In this document: piece after piece, positions 8,525 to 19,002 of the stretch
How positions within the stretch are numbered: position 1 is the first letter of the stretch
Layout: each line of letters starts with the position of its first letter
Source: Terriglobales bacterium
GTDB taxonomy: Bacteria > Acidobacteriota > Terriglobia > Terriglobales > Acidobacteriaceae
Direction of reading: 5' to 3'
Assembly: GCA_016185365.1 (NCBI GenBank)
Contig: JACPNP010000018.1
Span: 1-64,000, forward strand
DNA length: 64,000 bases
Made by a program: the position numbers and the translations under genes
Notes under the pieces: model-generated
Databases searched by the model: none
What the model was told of the DNA's origin: nothing
Seen by the model: the letters and a program-made list of their open reading frames with translations, nothing else

Positions 8525-8929
8525 ATGGGCACGCGACGCAAATCCCGGGAACTGGCGATGCAGATGCTCTTCCAGATGGACCTTGGCAAGCAGCCGGCGG
8601 AACACGTGCGCAAGACCTTCTGGCATGAGCGCCAGGATGTGGACGCCGAGGTCCGCGATTTTGCCGACGCGTTGTTCGGGCTGGCCACCGGGCAGAATGA
8701 GAAGATCGACCAGCTGATCGAGAAGCACACACGCAACTGGCGCATGGAGCGCATGGCCAGCGTGGACCGCAACCTTCTGCGCGCCGCCGTGGCGGAGATG
8801 ATCGGATATCCGGAGACGCCGCGCCCGGTAGTGATCAATGAGGCGATCGAGATCGCGAAGCGGTACTCGTCTCCCGAGTCCATCCAGTTCGTCAACGGTG
8901 TGCTGGACAGCGTGGCCAAAGAGATCTGA
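8525..8929 (+). CDS. nusB: Transcription antitermination protein NusB
   Basis: RRKSRELAMQMLFQMD, INEAIEIAKRYSSPESIQFVNGVLD. Confidence 0.95.
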   Translation: MGTRRKSRELAMQMLFQMDLGKQPAEHVRKTFWHERQDVDAEVRDFADALFGLATGQNEKIDQLIEKHTRNWRMERMASVDRNLLRAAVAEMIGYPETPRPVVINEAIEIAKRYSSPESIQFVNGVLDSVAKEI

Positions 8930-8950
8930 GCCTCTCTGTGAAAACTCAAA

Positions 8951-8976
8951 AGCCCTCGCCGAAGCGAGGGCTTTTT
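8951..8976 (+). terminator. Intrinsic terminator after nusB
   Basis: AGCCCTCGCCGAAGCGAGGGCTTTTT. Confidence 0.85.
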
Positions 8977-8991
8977 GATTGCCGGAAACAG

Positions 8992-11064
8992 CTATCTCGG
9001 GCGCACAGCGACAAACTCCGGTGAGACTGCAACGTTCGCCGAAGTACGCAGATTCACATTGAGCTGCTGGACGACCAGTCCGGTGGCAGGATTGATGCGT
9101 TGCACATCGTTCGTGCCCGCGACCCCGACGTAGTAATTGGCCGTGTCATTGGTCACCCCGCCGGTGGTCGAAGCCGTTGCCCCCGCGCCAAGCAAGGGCA
9201 CGGAAATGAACGTCTTAGTGGCGGTGTTGTACATCTGCACGTTGGCCTGGTTCCCGGTGATGAACAAGCGGGTCCCGTCCATGGAGAGGGCGATCTGCCG
9301 GGGCGTGAACCCTGCCACGCTGATCGCCTGTGTCGACGGGAAGCGGGTCAGGTCCGGGGGACAGGATGAGAAGGTCCAACCGATCGCGATATCGTAAACG
9401 TTGTTCGCATCCACGGCATAGAGACGGGATGAGTCGAACGATGAGGTGATCAGCCTAGGCTGGCCCGCCGTGGGGATCGTGTCGATGTCGCTGTTATTGC
9501 AGCTGGCGAAGACCTCGATGCCTGGATTCGCGCCTCCGGCGACATAGACCCCCGAACCCTGGGGGATCAGCGTGACGCCGTTGGCGGCTGCGGCCAAGGG
9601 GATGATCTGCGTCGGCAAGCCGCCAAACTCAGACAGCACATAGAGACTGGCGCCGCTGACAACGAACACCTTCAGCCCGTCTGGTGAAAATACCGCCGCA
9701 GAAGCGTTCGGCACATCGAAGGTGGCGGTCCCACTGGCCGCTTCGTTGAGCAGATAGACTCGGCCCAGAGAGGGATCGCTGACGGCGAGCCGGGTTCCGG
9801 CTGGGTTGAAGGCAAGCACGGTCCCCTTGATTGCCGTGTAGAGCGTAGGGAATGTGTTGTTCCCGGTATCGAAAAACAAGACCCCAAGATTGGATCCGAA
9901 CGCAATCCGTCCGCCATCCGGGGATACCGCGAACGAATTGATGGTGGGAAGCGTTGCCGTTCCATTCACACTGATGGTCGGGACATTGGTGGCGGTCCCG
10001 ACCACATTATTCGTGGTATCAATTGGCACCACCGTAGTGGCGTTCGGGCCGGTGACGAACACGCGCGAGCTCAGTGTTCCCGTGACGGTAACGTTCACGG
10101 TGTTGCTGTAAATCGGCTCGTTCACGCCGTTGTTGCAGGAGGGCGGCGTGCAACTGGCCACAATCGCCGCGCGCCCGGGAGAGACCGCGGTGACCAATCC
10201 GGTAGCGGAAACGGTGGCCACGGATGGCTGGGAGCTCTGATACGTGATCGCAGACGCGGGAATGGTCACGCCATTGGTGTCTTGCGACGACAACGTCAAC
10301 TGGTTGGTGGCTGCGGCGGCCAAGGTGATCGTTGATGAGCCTGCGGCAGGCGTGTTGGACACGATCCGGATATACGCAGGCGGACAGGTGGTGACGGCAC
10401 GGGGGAGGCTATTCACTCCACCCACGGTGGCGAAAATATTGGCCCGTCCCGGCCGAACGCCCGTCACCAACCCGGTCGTAGCGATAGACGCCACCGTCGT
10501 ATTCGTGCTTGCCCAAACGAAGCTGCCCACCGAGGCGGTAATGTCAGTCGCGTTCGAGTCAAATGCTTGAGCGGTGAACTGGTGGGTGGCGGCACGCGAG
10601 ATGCACGCCCCGGGCGCTGCCGACAGGATCACATTCGCGATCCTGGAATGGACGTTCACCGTAAGTGCCGTACTGGTCACTGATCCCGCGGTGACCGTCA
10701 CGTCCGCCGTTCCGGCCCCGCCCGCGGGAGTACAAAGTGTGGGGTTGGTCGCCGCATTCCAGGTGCCTGCACATACCGCCACATTCAGCGTATCAACATT
10801 GGCCAACGAGAGCGTGTTTGCCGGGTTTTGCGAAGCGATCTGCCAATGGACCGTTGCATTGAAAAGCCGGTTATTATTCGCGTCAAACACAGCCGCAGTA
10901 AGGGTCGTGAACTGGCCTGCCTCCAAGGAAAGCGTCGCAGGCTGGATCTCCACGCGCGCCGGAGGCCCAAGTCCGCCCGAAGAACTGCGGCCGCCGCCAC
11001 CGCAGGCAGCCAGGAATAAGACAAAGGGAAGCAGGACAGAGGTTCGTAGGAAGGCTGTGCGCAT
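8992..11064 (-). CDS. Lipoprotein with Ig-like (BID_2-type) repeats and a beta-propeller-like C-terminus
   Basis: Lipobox LFLAACGGGG; repeated VASIATTGLVTGVRPGRANI / VATVSATGLVTAVSPGRAAI modules; FSPDGLKVFVVSG-type repeats. Confidence 0.8.
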   Translation of the reverse strand: MRTAFLRTSVLLPFVLFLAACGGGGRSSSGGLGPPARVEIQPATLSLEAGQFTTLTAAVFDANNNRLFNATVHWQIASQNPANTLSLANVDTLNVAVCAGTWNAATNPTLCTPAGGAGTADVTVTAGSVTSTALTVNVHSRIANVILSAAPGACISRAATHQFTAQAFDSNATDITASVGSFVWASTNTTVASIATTGLVTGVRPGRANIFATVGGVNSLPRAVTTCPPAYIRIVSNTPAAGSSTITLAAAATNQLTLSSQDTNGVTIPASAITYQSSQPSVATVSATGLVTAVSPGRAAIVASCTPPSCNNGVNEPIYSNTVNVTVTGTLSSRVFVTGPNATTVVPIDTTNNVVGTATNVPTISVNGTATLPTINSFAVSPDGGRIAFGSNLGVLFFDTGNNTFPTLYTAIKGTVLAFNPAGTRLAVSDPSLGRVYLLNEAASGTATFDVPNASAAVFSPDGLKVFVVSGASLYVLSEFGGLPTQIIPLAAAANGVTLIPQGSGVYVAGGANPGIEVFASCNNSDIDTIPTAGQPRLITSSFDSSRLYAVDANNVYDIAIGWTFSSCPPDLTRFPSTQAISVAGFTPRQIALSMDGTRLFITGNQANVQMYNTATKTFISVPLLGAGATASTTGGVTNDTANYYVGVAGTNDVQRINPATGLVVQQLNVNLRTSANVAVSPEFVAVRPR

Positions 11065-11164
11065 GTAAACGGGGATTCTCCGTGGGTTCGTGACTGAACA
11101 ACCAGTGTAGTGCCCGGGAAGCAGGTTCCGCAAGGTTGGATGCCGACATCCGGCGGGTGGTTGG

Positions 11165-11238
11165 GGCGGCTAGTGGGATTTGAACCCACGACATCCGGAG
11201 CCACAGTCCGGCGTTCTGACCACTGAACTATAGCCGCC
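11165..11238 (-). tRNA. tRNA-His(GTG)
   Basis: Minus strand GGCGGCTATAGTTCAGTGG...CTGTGGC...GGGTTCAAATCCC; cloverleaf with an 8-bp acceptor including G-1. Confidence 0.93.
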
Positions 11239-11273
11239 ACATCGGGTGGGAGAAGTCCTTATTTTAGCAGACC

Positions 11274-11507
11274 TTAGTGGCTGGAGCATGACCCCGGGCC
11301 GCGCGGATCGCCGCAACTGCCGCAGCCGTCGGATGCGGACGACTTGTTGAATCGCCCTCTGCCTTTGGTCACGCCCACCGCGAATGACGAGAACATCTGC
11401 TCCAGCTTGGTGCTTTCGCACTTTGGGCAAGCGGCCGCGCGGTCGCCCGAGACCAGCGCCTCGAACTGATGTTCGCACTTCCGGCAGACATATTCATACA
11501 GCGGCAT
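11274..11507 (-). CDS. FmdB-family zinc ribbon protein
   Basis: MPLYEYVCRKCEHQFEALV...CPKCESTKLEQMFSSF. Confidence 0.85.
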   Translation of the reverse strand: MPLYEYVCRKCEHQFEALVSGDRAAACPKCESTKLEQMFSSFAVGVTKGRGRFNKSSASDGCGSCGDPRGPGSCSSH

Positions 11508-11565
11508 GGCGGCTCCCGATTGCGGTTCCATTTATGATGATACTACGCGCGTTCGCGCGTACTTT

Positions 11566-12561
11566 ATGGGAGCGCAGCTCGAGATCGGCGAATTCATCCC
11601 CCGCAGTGGCTTGGCCGGCGGGCACAGGCAGACATTGGCCGGGAACTTCCTGCGCCGGAAGAGCCTGCTTCCTCCCGCCGAAGCACGATTGTTCCAGGTC
11701 GAGCCGGACGTAAAAATCCTTTGCCATTGCCATTGGCAACCGGAGGACCGTCGCAGGGACGCGATGACGGTCGTGGTCGTGCACGGCCTGGAAGGCTCGA
11801 GTGAATCACAGTATGCGCACGGCGTGGGCAGCAAGGCGTGGGCGGAAGGCTGGAATGTGGTGCGCATGAACATGCGCAACTGCGGCGGCACGGAGCATCT
11901 GGCGCCGACGCTCTACCACTCCGGGTTGTCGCAAGACGTGGGCGCCGTGGTCAGGGAACTGACCGAGAAAGACGGATTAAAGCGCATCGGCCTGGTCGGG
12001 TATTCGATGGGTGGCAACCTGGTGCTGAAACTGGCCGGCGAGTGGGCCCAAACGCCGCCGCGAGAGATCGCGGGAGTTTGCGGTGTTTCGCCTGCCATGG
12101 ATCTGGCTCCGTCCGCGGACGCGCTGCACGATCCAGCGAACCGCATCTACGAGTGGAAATTCCTGTTCGGATTGCGCGGCCGCTACCGCCGCAAGGCGGA
12201 GCTTTTCCCAGAGCGCTACGACCTTGGCAAGCTGGCGTGGGAGAATTTCACCAGCATCCGCGTGTTCGATGACCGTATCACCGCGTTCTACAGCGGATTC
12301 ACCGGCGCCGATGACTATTATTACCGGGCCAGCTCGGCGCGGGTCGCGGAACACATCCGCGTGCCGGCCCTGGTCCTGCACGCCGAGGATGACCCGTTCA
12401 TCCGCATGACCGCGCCGACCAAAGAGATGTTGAGTAGCAATCCTCACGTCCGGCTGATCGAGTCGGCACACGGCGGACATTGCGCCTTTCTGGCGTCCGC
12501 CAATGGGTATGACGGCCGCTGGGCGGAGCGCACCTGCGTCACGTTCCTCGGCCGTCTCTGA
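11566..12561 (+). CDS. Alpha/beta hydrolase, YheT-like
   Basis: GGHRQTLAGNFLRR, VVVHGLEGSSES, RNCGGTEHLAPTLYHSG, GYSMGGNLVLK. Confidence 0.85.
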   Translation: MGAQLEIGEFIPRSGLAGGHRQTLAGNFLRRKSLLPPAEARLFQVEPDVKILCHCHWQPEDRRRDAMTVVVVHGLEGSSESQYAHGVGSKAWAEGWNVVRMNMRNCGGTEHLAPTLYHSGLSQDVGAVVRELTEKDGLKRIGLVGYSMGGNLVLKLAGEWAQTPPREIAGVCGVSPAMDLAPSADALHDPANRIYEWKFLFGLRGRYRRKAELFPERYDLGKLAWENFTSIRVFDDRITAFYSGFTGADDYYYRASSARVAEHIRVPALVLHAEDDPFIRMTAPTKEMLSSNPHVRLIESAHGGHCAFLASANGYDGRWAERTCVTFLGRL

Positions 12562-12609
12562 CCGTTTTTTTTGCTGGCATCGCCGGGCCACAGCGGTCAA
12601 ACTATCGCT

Positions 12610-13200
12610 ATGCACGTGGATTTCTCAGTGGAAGTCGGCCCGGAGGCGCCAGCCCTCGAGGTGCCATGGTCGGCCAAGGACGGAAGCACGCGGTACTTCG
12701 ACTTGCGCGCCCGCCCCGAACTGCTGCTGGAGATCCCGGAGGCCAATCAAAATCAGGAGCTGGCCCGATTTCTCAGCCTGCTGAATGCGGAGCACTCCCT
12801 GGTGCAGACCGCAAAGTGCGACGCCTGGCTCACGGATGAGATCCGCGAAGAAGAGTCGATCTTCGGCGCCCAATGGAAGTTCGCTTCCTACGTCGACCTG
12901 TTTCTCACGGCTGAACAAAAGCAGGGCGATCTGGACACTCACGAAATCGTCGCGAGAGGACTTTGCCGGCTGCTGGCCAAGGCGCCGGACATGTCCGTGG
13001 CGGCGGAGTTCATCATCCGCCGCTGTTATTTCCACCGTTCGGCGGACATGGAAAAGAGCGACGACGGGTTCTGCATCACGTTCTATCTGGCCGGATATGG
13101 CGACGATGAAGATCAGGCGCGCCTGCGCTGGATCATTGGACTGAACCTGGTGCAGCACGCGCTGATGCAGTTTTCCGCCCAGCGTGAACTGCTAAGATGA
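12610..13200 (+). CDS. Conserved hypothetical protein
   Basis: Long coding-like ORF from MHVDFSVEVGPEAP, between YheT and tRNA-Arg. Confidence 0.65.
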   Translation: MHVDFSVEVGPEAPALEVPWSAKDGSTRYFDLRARPELLLEIPEANQNQELARFLSLLNAEHSLVQTAKCDAWLTDEIREEESIFGAQWKFASYVDLFLTAEQKQGDLDTHEIVARGLCRLLAKAPDMSVAAEFIIRRCYFHRSADMEKSDDGFCITFYLAGYGDDEDQARLRWIIGLNLVQHALMQFSAQRELLR

Positions 13201-13211
13201 AACCATCCCGC

Positions 13212-13288
13212 GGGCCCGTAGCTCAATCGGATAGAGCACCAGCCTTCTAAGCTGGGGGTTGCAGGTTCGATTCCTGCCGGGCCTACCA
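13212..13288 (+). tRNA. tRNA-Arg(TCT)
   Basis: GGGCCCGTAGCTCAATCGGATAGAGC...CTTCTAA...GGTTCGATTCC...CCA encoded. Confidence 0.93.
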
Positions 13289-13371
13289 TCCCAACCTAAT
13301 TGTTCTCCGATGACTGTAGCCGCAACTCGTTGTTTCCCTGGAAAAAAACAGGATAAAGGGCCCGGGGTGGG

Positions 13372-16026
13372 CTACTTCTGCAAGAGCGTCGGCCAGTTAC
13401 TGATCAGGGTCAATGGCGCCGTGCTTTCGTCCGGAGCGCTGCTGATCAAGAACTTGCCATCACGGGTGACGTCATAGATGCTGACATTGAAATTCCGCGG
13501 AGGGGCCTTGAACAGCGCCGTGGGCACGCCGAACCTGGGTTCGGCGCCGGCGCTCGACACGCTCACGGCCATGATGGTGTTGTCCGGTGCGAAGTAATAA
13601 AGTTCGGTGCCGTTCTTGCTCCACAGCGGCTGGCTCCCGCCGGCGTTTGAGACTTGCCACTTGCGGCCGCCGCCCGGGAATGGCGCCTGGTAGACCTCGT
13701 AGCGTCCGGATTCGTCCGAGCTGTAGGCGACCCACTTTCCGTCGGGTGAAAAGCGTGCGGCGCGTTCGTTGAACGGAGTCCGCATGAAGGGCGTGAGCTT
13801 ATGGTCGCCCTCCATGGACATGGTCAGGATGTCCTGCTTGGAATCTTCGAACGGCGTACTGTTCGTGAACGCGATGAAGCGGCCGTCATGCGACCAACTG
13901 GTCGGGATGAGCCCTTCCTTCAGGTCGGCGATCTGTTCCGGCGGACTATCACCGTTCACGGCCTTGCGGAAGATCCGCAGTGCTTTGTTCTGATTGCTCG
14001 ACCCGTACACCAGGAAGTTTCCATCCGGCGACCAGATGGGATAGCGGTTCGCGCCGACGGTGGTCAGGCGCGTATGAACACCGCGGGCCAATTCATAGAT
14101 CCAAAGGTCGATGTTCGATCGTTTGAACTCGACCGCCGCGACCTTGCTGTCATCTGCGGAGATCGCGATCTCGATGAACAGGCCTCCCTCGCCCAGGAAA
14201 CCCAGCTCCTTGCCTTTGCGGTCATACCAGGTCAACTGGGCCAGGCCCGAGACCGAACCCGGCGCAAACACCAACATTCCGCTCGAAGAGATGGAAAACA
14301 GAGCATGGCTGTACAGCGAATCGACCTGTATCCCATTCGCGATCGGGACCGCTTCACCACTGATCGTACCGGTCTTGAAGTCGAACGGTTGCGCGTTGAG
14401 GGTCCCATCCCGCACGAAGAAGAGGTTGCCGGCGGAGAACTCCACGTTAAATGGGGAGTCCAGGATGATCTTCTGCGTCTTGTCCTTGACTGAGCCGAGC
14501 ATCACGCGGCTGTCCGTCGAGGCGGAACCGGTCGGCGTACTGAGGAACAAGAAGTGGTCGCCGTCTGGCAAGAAATGCGGCCAGCGATGGCTTAGGGAGG
14601 TGCCGAGCTCGGTCACCGGCGTCGGCGTGCCTCCGTTGGCGGGAACGCTGTAGATCGGGCTGAAGCGGCTGGGTGCGAACAGAATGACGTCCTTTGTGCC
14701 CCAGGTCCCTCCCCGGACATCATCGGCGTCGCAGATCACCTCAGGCGCGCCGCCGTTGACGGCGATCCGCTTGAGCTTGCCCTGGGTGAAGTAAGCGAGA
14801 TAACGTCCGTCGGGCGACCAGAAGGGAGCATAGCCTTCGTCGGTGCCGGCCACGGGCTTGGCTTCTGTGGAATCCAAGGGCCGCAACCAGATGGCGCGCT
14901 GCCCCTCGTACACGGCGACAAATGCGACCCGGGTCCCATCGGGCGAGATGACCGGAGCTCCGTTGCGCCCCATCAATGTGAACTGCGATTTTTCCGGCAG
15001 CAGGAGCGCGGTGCGGACTACTTGCTTCGGTTTGCCGGCGATGCCCCAATATGCTGCGCCCGCGCCGATCGCCAACAGCAGACAAAGACCAGCCAGGATC
15101 CACGCGGTCCATTCACGATGCTTGCGGTGCGCGGCCACCGGTGCGGCGACGCCCGCCTGGGAACCGCCTTCCGCGATCCACTTCAACTGCAGCTTTACAT
15201 CATGGGCAGTCTGCCAGCGCTCTTCGGGATCCTTCGCAACGCAGACCTTGACCACTCGTTCAAACGCCGGGGGTGTGAGCGGCTGGATGCTGCTGATCGG
15301 CGGCGGCTCGGTCGCGAAGATCGCGGCGACAACACTGGCCTGCGTCTTCCCCTCGAAGGGGCGCTTGCCGGCTGCCATTTCGTAGAGTACGCAGCCCAGG
15401 GCGAAGAGGTCGGACCGCGGGTCCGCGTCGTGTCCCTCCAACTGCTCCGGCGCCATGTATTGAAAAGTCCCGACGATCGTGCCTTGCGCGGTCAGAGTTT
15501 GATTGCGGGTGACCGTCATCGACATCGAGCTCGGGGCGGCCGATGCGCCCGCCATTGGCTTGGCGAGCCCAAAGTCCAGCAACTTGACGCCGTCCTTAGT
15601 GAGCATGATGTTGCCCGGCTTCAAGTCCCGGTGCACCACCCCTTGCCGGTGGGCGCGCTCCAGGGCCTCCGCGATCTGGATCCCATACCTCAGGACCTGC
15701 GCGATCGGAAGTGATCCGCGCTCCAGACGTTGAGAGAGTGATTCACCTTCCAAGTATTCGAGGACAAGGTAATGAACGCCATCCTGATTGCCGACGTCAT
15801 GAAGCACACAGATATGCGGATGGTGCAGTGAGGAGATCGCTCTCGCTTCACGTTCAAAGCGTTCCCGGAAGGTGTTGTCGGATGCCAGGTGGGGAGGCAG
15901 GACTTTGATCGCGACGTCACGGTCCAGCCGCGTGTCACGGGCCTTGTACACTTCTCCCATGCCGCCCACGCCGATGGCAGAGACGATCTCATAGGGACCC
16001 ATTCGTACGCCGGCAGTGAGTGGCAT
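13372..16026 (-). CDS. Serine/threonine protein kinase with C-terminal TolB/PD40 beta-propeller
   Basis: IGVGGMGEVYKARD, VHRDLKPGNIML, LDFGLAKP, repeated SPDG(R/K) motifs. Confidence 0.92.
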   Translation of the reverse strand: MPLTAGVRMGPYEIVSAIGVGGMGEVYKARDTRLDRDVAIKVLPPHLASDNTFRERFEREARAISSLHHPHICVLHDVGNQDGVHYLVLEYLEGESLSQRLERGSLPIAQVLRYGIQIAEALERAHRQGVVHRDLKPGNIMLTKDGVKLLDFGLAKPMAGASAAPSSMSMTVTRNQTLTAQGTIVGTFQYMAPEQLEGHDADPRSDLFALGCVLYEMAAGKRPFEGKTQASVVAAIFATEPPPISSIQPLTPPAFERVVKVCVAKDPEERWQTAHDVKLQLKWIAEGGSQAGVAAPVAAHRKHREWTAWILAGLCLLLAIGAGAAYWGIAGKPKQVVRTALLLPEKSQFTLMGRNGAPVISPDGTRVAFVAVYEGQRAIWLRPLDSTEAKPVAGTDEGYAPFWSPDGRYLAYFTQGKLKRIAVNGGAPEVICDADDVRGGTWGTKDVILFAPSRFSPIYSVPANGGTPTPVTELGTSLSHRWPHFLPDGDHFLFLSTPTGSASTDSRVMLGSVKDKTQKIILDSPFNVEFSAGNLFFVRDGTLNAQPFDFKTGTISGEAVPIANGIQVDSLYSHALFSISSSGMLVFAPGSVSGLAQLTWYDRKGKELGFLGEGGLFIEIAISADDSKVAAVEFKRSNIDLWIYELARGVHTRLTTVGANRYPIWSPDGNFLVYGSSNQNKALRIFRKAVNGDSPPEQIADLKEGLIPTSWSHDGRFIAFTNSTPFEDSKQDILTMSMEGDHKLTPFMRTPFNERAARFSPDGKWVAYSSDESGRYEVYQAPFPGGGRKWQVSNAGGSQPLWSKNGTELYYFAPDNTIMAVSVSSAGAEPRFGVPTALFKAPPRNFNVSIYDVTRDGKFLISSAPDESTAPLTLISNWPTLLQK

Positions 16027-16386
16027 TGAGTGTGCGCCATTATAACCCCCAACTAATCAGCGACGGCCCATTTCTTCAGACGTACAAGCGCTAGGGTGGC
16101 GACAGACACGATCGACGGAAGCCAGTTGCTTCGTGCAGCTTCTTGGCGCGACTTTTGGCTCTCGCGGTCCGGATAAGCGATTGGACGAACATGATCTGCT
16201 CGATCGCAAACAGCAGCTCGCATCCGGGCCGGGCCCCGATCGTGCGCGACAAGCGGGTGGCCTCCTGCGCCGCCACCCGCAGCTGCTTCCCGATTTGGGA
16301 TTGCGCGGAGAAATGATGCAGACCCTGAAGTAGTACGATTCACGCCGGCCGGGGACTATGATTACAATCGCATTCACCGGCAAAGG

Positions 16387-17412
16387 TTGAGTACCCTCAT
16401 GTCTGCAAGTGCACATTCCAAACCGGGGTCCAAGCCGGAGCTCTGGACGCAGATCCGACAGATCGATTCCACGCGCCTCATGAGGGCGAATGCCGAACTC
16501 TGGCTGGTCCTGTCCCTGTTCATCCTGGCGCTGGTCCTGAATCAATTGATCGCCTCGCACCGCATGGTGCTGGGCTTGTATTCGTTGCCGACATTGTTAT
16601 CGGCCTACGTGTACGGCCGCCGTCACGCCGTGCTGACGGCCTTCGCAAGCATCTTCATGGTCGGGCTGGTAGTGTATTTCTCGCCCAGCATCATGACCGC
16701 CACGCCGGGCGTGCTCCAGCTCGAAGAAAAATGGTTCGATATCACGGTCTGGGGCGGAATCCTGGTGGTGACCGCGTATTTCATGGGCACACTGCACGAG
16801 CGGCAAAAAGCCCACATGCGGGAATTGGAAGACACCTACCACGGCGTATTGATGATCCTGCAGCAGTTCATCACGAAAGATAAGTACACGCAGAACCATT
16901 CCTATCGTGTCTCGATCTACGCGGCCAAGATCGCGGCGTATTACGGATTGCCGCAAAGCCGGATCGAGGACATTCGCGCGGCCGCGCTGCTGCATGATAT
17001 CGGCAAGCTGGAGATCAGCCGCGAGGTCCTATACAAGGCGGCCAAACTGACCAAAGAGGAGTTTGACGAGGTGAAGACCCACGTCACCCGGGGCGTGGAC
17101 CTGCTGCAACCCGTGGGCGGGACACTGCGCCGGGTGCTGCCCATCATCCTGGCGCACCATGACCGGCATGACGGCAACGGCTATCGTCCGCTCAAGGGCG
17201 AGGAGATCCCGATCGAATCGCGCATCCTCGCCGTCGCCGATTCTTACGACGCCATCACCAGCGACCGGCCCTATCGCAAAGCCAGCACGACCTATGAGGC
17301 CAAACAGATCATTCAGGGACTTTCCGGAAAAGACTTCGACCCGCAGGTGGTCGAAGCCTTCGTGCTGGCCTTCGACCGGCGGGAGCTTGAGATCCCGGAA
17401 GTCGTGATCTGA
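16387..17412 (+). CDS. Membrane-anchored HD-GYP domain protein
   Basis: N-terminal TM segments; LLHDIGKLEIS, AHHDRHDGNGYRPLKGEEIP, ADSYDAITSDRPYR. Confidence 0.88.
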   Translation: MSTLMSASAHSKPGSKPELWTQIRQIDSTRLMRANAELWLVLSLFILALVLNQLIASHRMVLGLYSLPTLLSAYVYGRRHAVLTAFASIFMVGLVVYFSPSIMTATPGVLQLEEKWFDITVWGGILVVTAYFMGTLHERQKAHMRELEDTYHGVLMILQQFITKDKYTQNHSYRVSIYAAKIAAYYGLPQSRIEDIRAAALLHDIGKLEISREVLYKAAKLTKEEFDEVKTHVTRGVDLLQPVGGTLRRVLPIILAHHDRHDGNGYRPLKGEEIPIESRILAVADSYDAITSDRPYRKASTTYEAKQIIQGLSGKDFDPQVVEAFVLAFDRRELEIPEVVI

Positions 17413-17433
17413 ACCGATTCGCGCCGCCCGCGT

Positions 17434-18942
17434 TCAACTCATGCCGCTACCGGCGGTCTTCAACAGCATCGCGGATTCCTGGATCGTTTGGCGGCAGCGC
17501 ACGACGCTTGCACGCAGGGCGTTCCCTTTTTCCGTCAGTCCCCGCTGCTTCGCGACCTCCAGAAGGTTTTCCGCCCGGGCAAAGGCCGTTTCAGCGAATT
17601 GAAAGAGGCAGGTCAACGCGTCCGCATGCGGCTTCCACAGGTATTCCGACTTGGCCTTGAGCTTGTACTCCACGGACTCGACCGTGATCCGCGCCACGAC
17701 GCCTCCCAGATAGCAGAGGATCTCCGCATAGTCGGCGCGAAAGCTTTTTTCCGCGCTGTAATCCGCCTTGAAAGCCTCGATCTCCGAGGGCGACAGGTTG
17801 ATCACGCCGCGGGTCAACGGGACGGTGGGCGTGGAGCGTTCGGAGACCCGCACAAAGTCGCGGATAGCCTCGATCTGCGAGCGGAGGCGGCCCTCTTCGA
17901 TGCCGGATTGCGCGTTCCGGGTCAAGAACGCGTGCGAGGACTGTACCCCGCTTGGCGATGACGATTCATCCCCGGCCATCGAGGCAGGGACCTGTGTCGC
18001 CCGCGCCGGGACGGCCGATTCCGCGGGAGCCGGCGCGGGTGTGGGTCGGCGGCCGCCGCCCTTCTTGTCCACGGCCTTCTTGAACGTGGAGATCTGCTTG
18101 AAATGTTCCTGGGCCTGGCCGTACTCGGTCGACATCACTTTGTGCTCCTGCACGTCCGCCAGATGTTTGACCGTGATGTCCCCCTCCACCCTGGACATGA
18201 TGCTGGCGCCTTCGGTCTGCATCCGCTCGGCAAATCCTTTGATCTGATCGGTCGTGGCCTTGAACAACTGGTCGAATTTGCGGCCGAAGGTGACGTTATA
18301 GACCGCGACCGCCGCCAGGACCTTCGGGTGATAGAACGAACCGCTGAACGACTGCTTGATGTCGCGCACCCGCTTGATGATGCCGGAGTCGATCAGTTGA
18401 TCGAAGGTCCGGAAGTCCGCCGCTTCCTGATGGAGGAACTCAAATTCACCAAGCAGCTGCTGGTGCTCCGCGGGGAGCGAGGGCGAGACCGGCAGGCCAA
18501 GCACATCGACGATCCGCTGCTCGCATTCCTGCATCTGCCGGTAGATACGCTGCCAGTGATCGTGGCTTTCCCCCGGCAGATCCACGCTCTCCATCTGCCG
18601 GAACAACGAGGTCGCGGCAAAATCAGCCTTGTCTCGGTCGACGTCCTCACGCGACTGTTTGCGCATGTAATACCGCAGCAAGGCGCACAACGTCTCTTCC
18701 GGGCAGGATTGTTTCAGGACGTCCCGGATCGCCGCCGGGGAGACGGCCAGATCCAGCAGGTCAAGCCAATGTTGAAATCGGATCAACCCCTCGGCCGTGG
18801 CGGCGGCATCAGGACGCGCAACTTCCAGCGGGACCGGGAGGGGATGGCCGAGGCGCTGCTGCAGGAGGGAAAAATAGAAATCGTGGACCGCTTGCAGATC
18901 GTTGTTCGCGCTGATGACGTGGTCTTCCGCCATAGGAAGCAA
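17434..18942 (-). CDS. Conserved hypothetical protein (502 aa)
   Basis: Long single ORF, charged helical composition with a Pro/Ala linker; no family recognised. Confidence 0.75.
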   Translation of the reverse strand: MLPMAEDHVISANNDLQAVHDFYFSLLQQRLGHPLPVPLEVARPDAAATAEGLIRFQHWLDLLDLAVSPAAIRDVLKQSCPEETLCALLRYYMRKQSREDVDRDKADFAATSLFRQMESVDLPGESHDHWQRIYRQMQECEQRIVDVLGLPVSPSLPAEHQQLLGEFEFLHQEAADFRTFDQLIDSGIIKRVRDIKQSFSGSFYHPKVLAAVAVYNVTFGRKFDQLFKATTDQIKGFAERMQTEGASIMSRVEGDITVKHLADVQEHKVMSTEYGQAQEHFKQISTFKKAVDKKGGGRRPTPAPAPAESAVPARATQVPASMAGDESSSPSGVQSSHAFLTRNAQSGIEEGRLRSQIEAIRDFVRVSERSTPTVPLTRGVINLSPSEIEAFKADYSAEKSFRADYAEILCYLGGVVARITVESVEYKLKAKSEYLWKPHADALTCLFQFAETAFARAENLLEVAKQRGLTEKGNALRASVVRCRQTIQESAMLLKTAGSGMS

Positions 18943-19002
18943 GGATGAAGCGTAGATACGAAGCCAGTCTAACCAGCGTCAGCGCCTGGAGCAAGCCCGG
19001 AA

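Noticed and set aside
16091-16276. Possible 61-aa minus-strand protein between the kinase and HD-GYP genes (MAAQEATRLSRTIGARPGCELLFAIEQIMF...)
   Set aside because: Protein-like composition but only a GTG start; no RBS or homology could be established.
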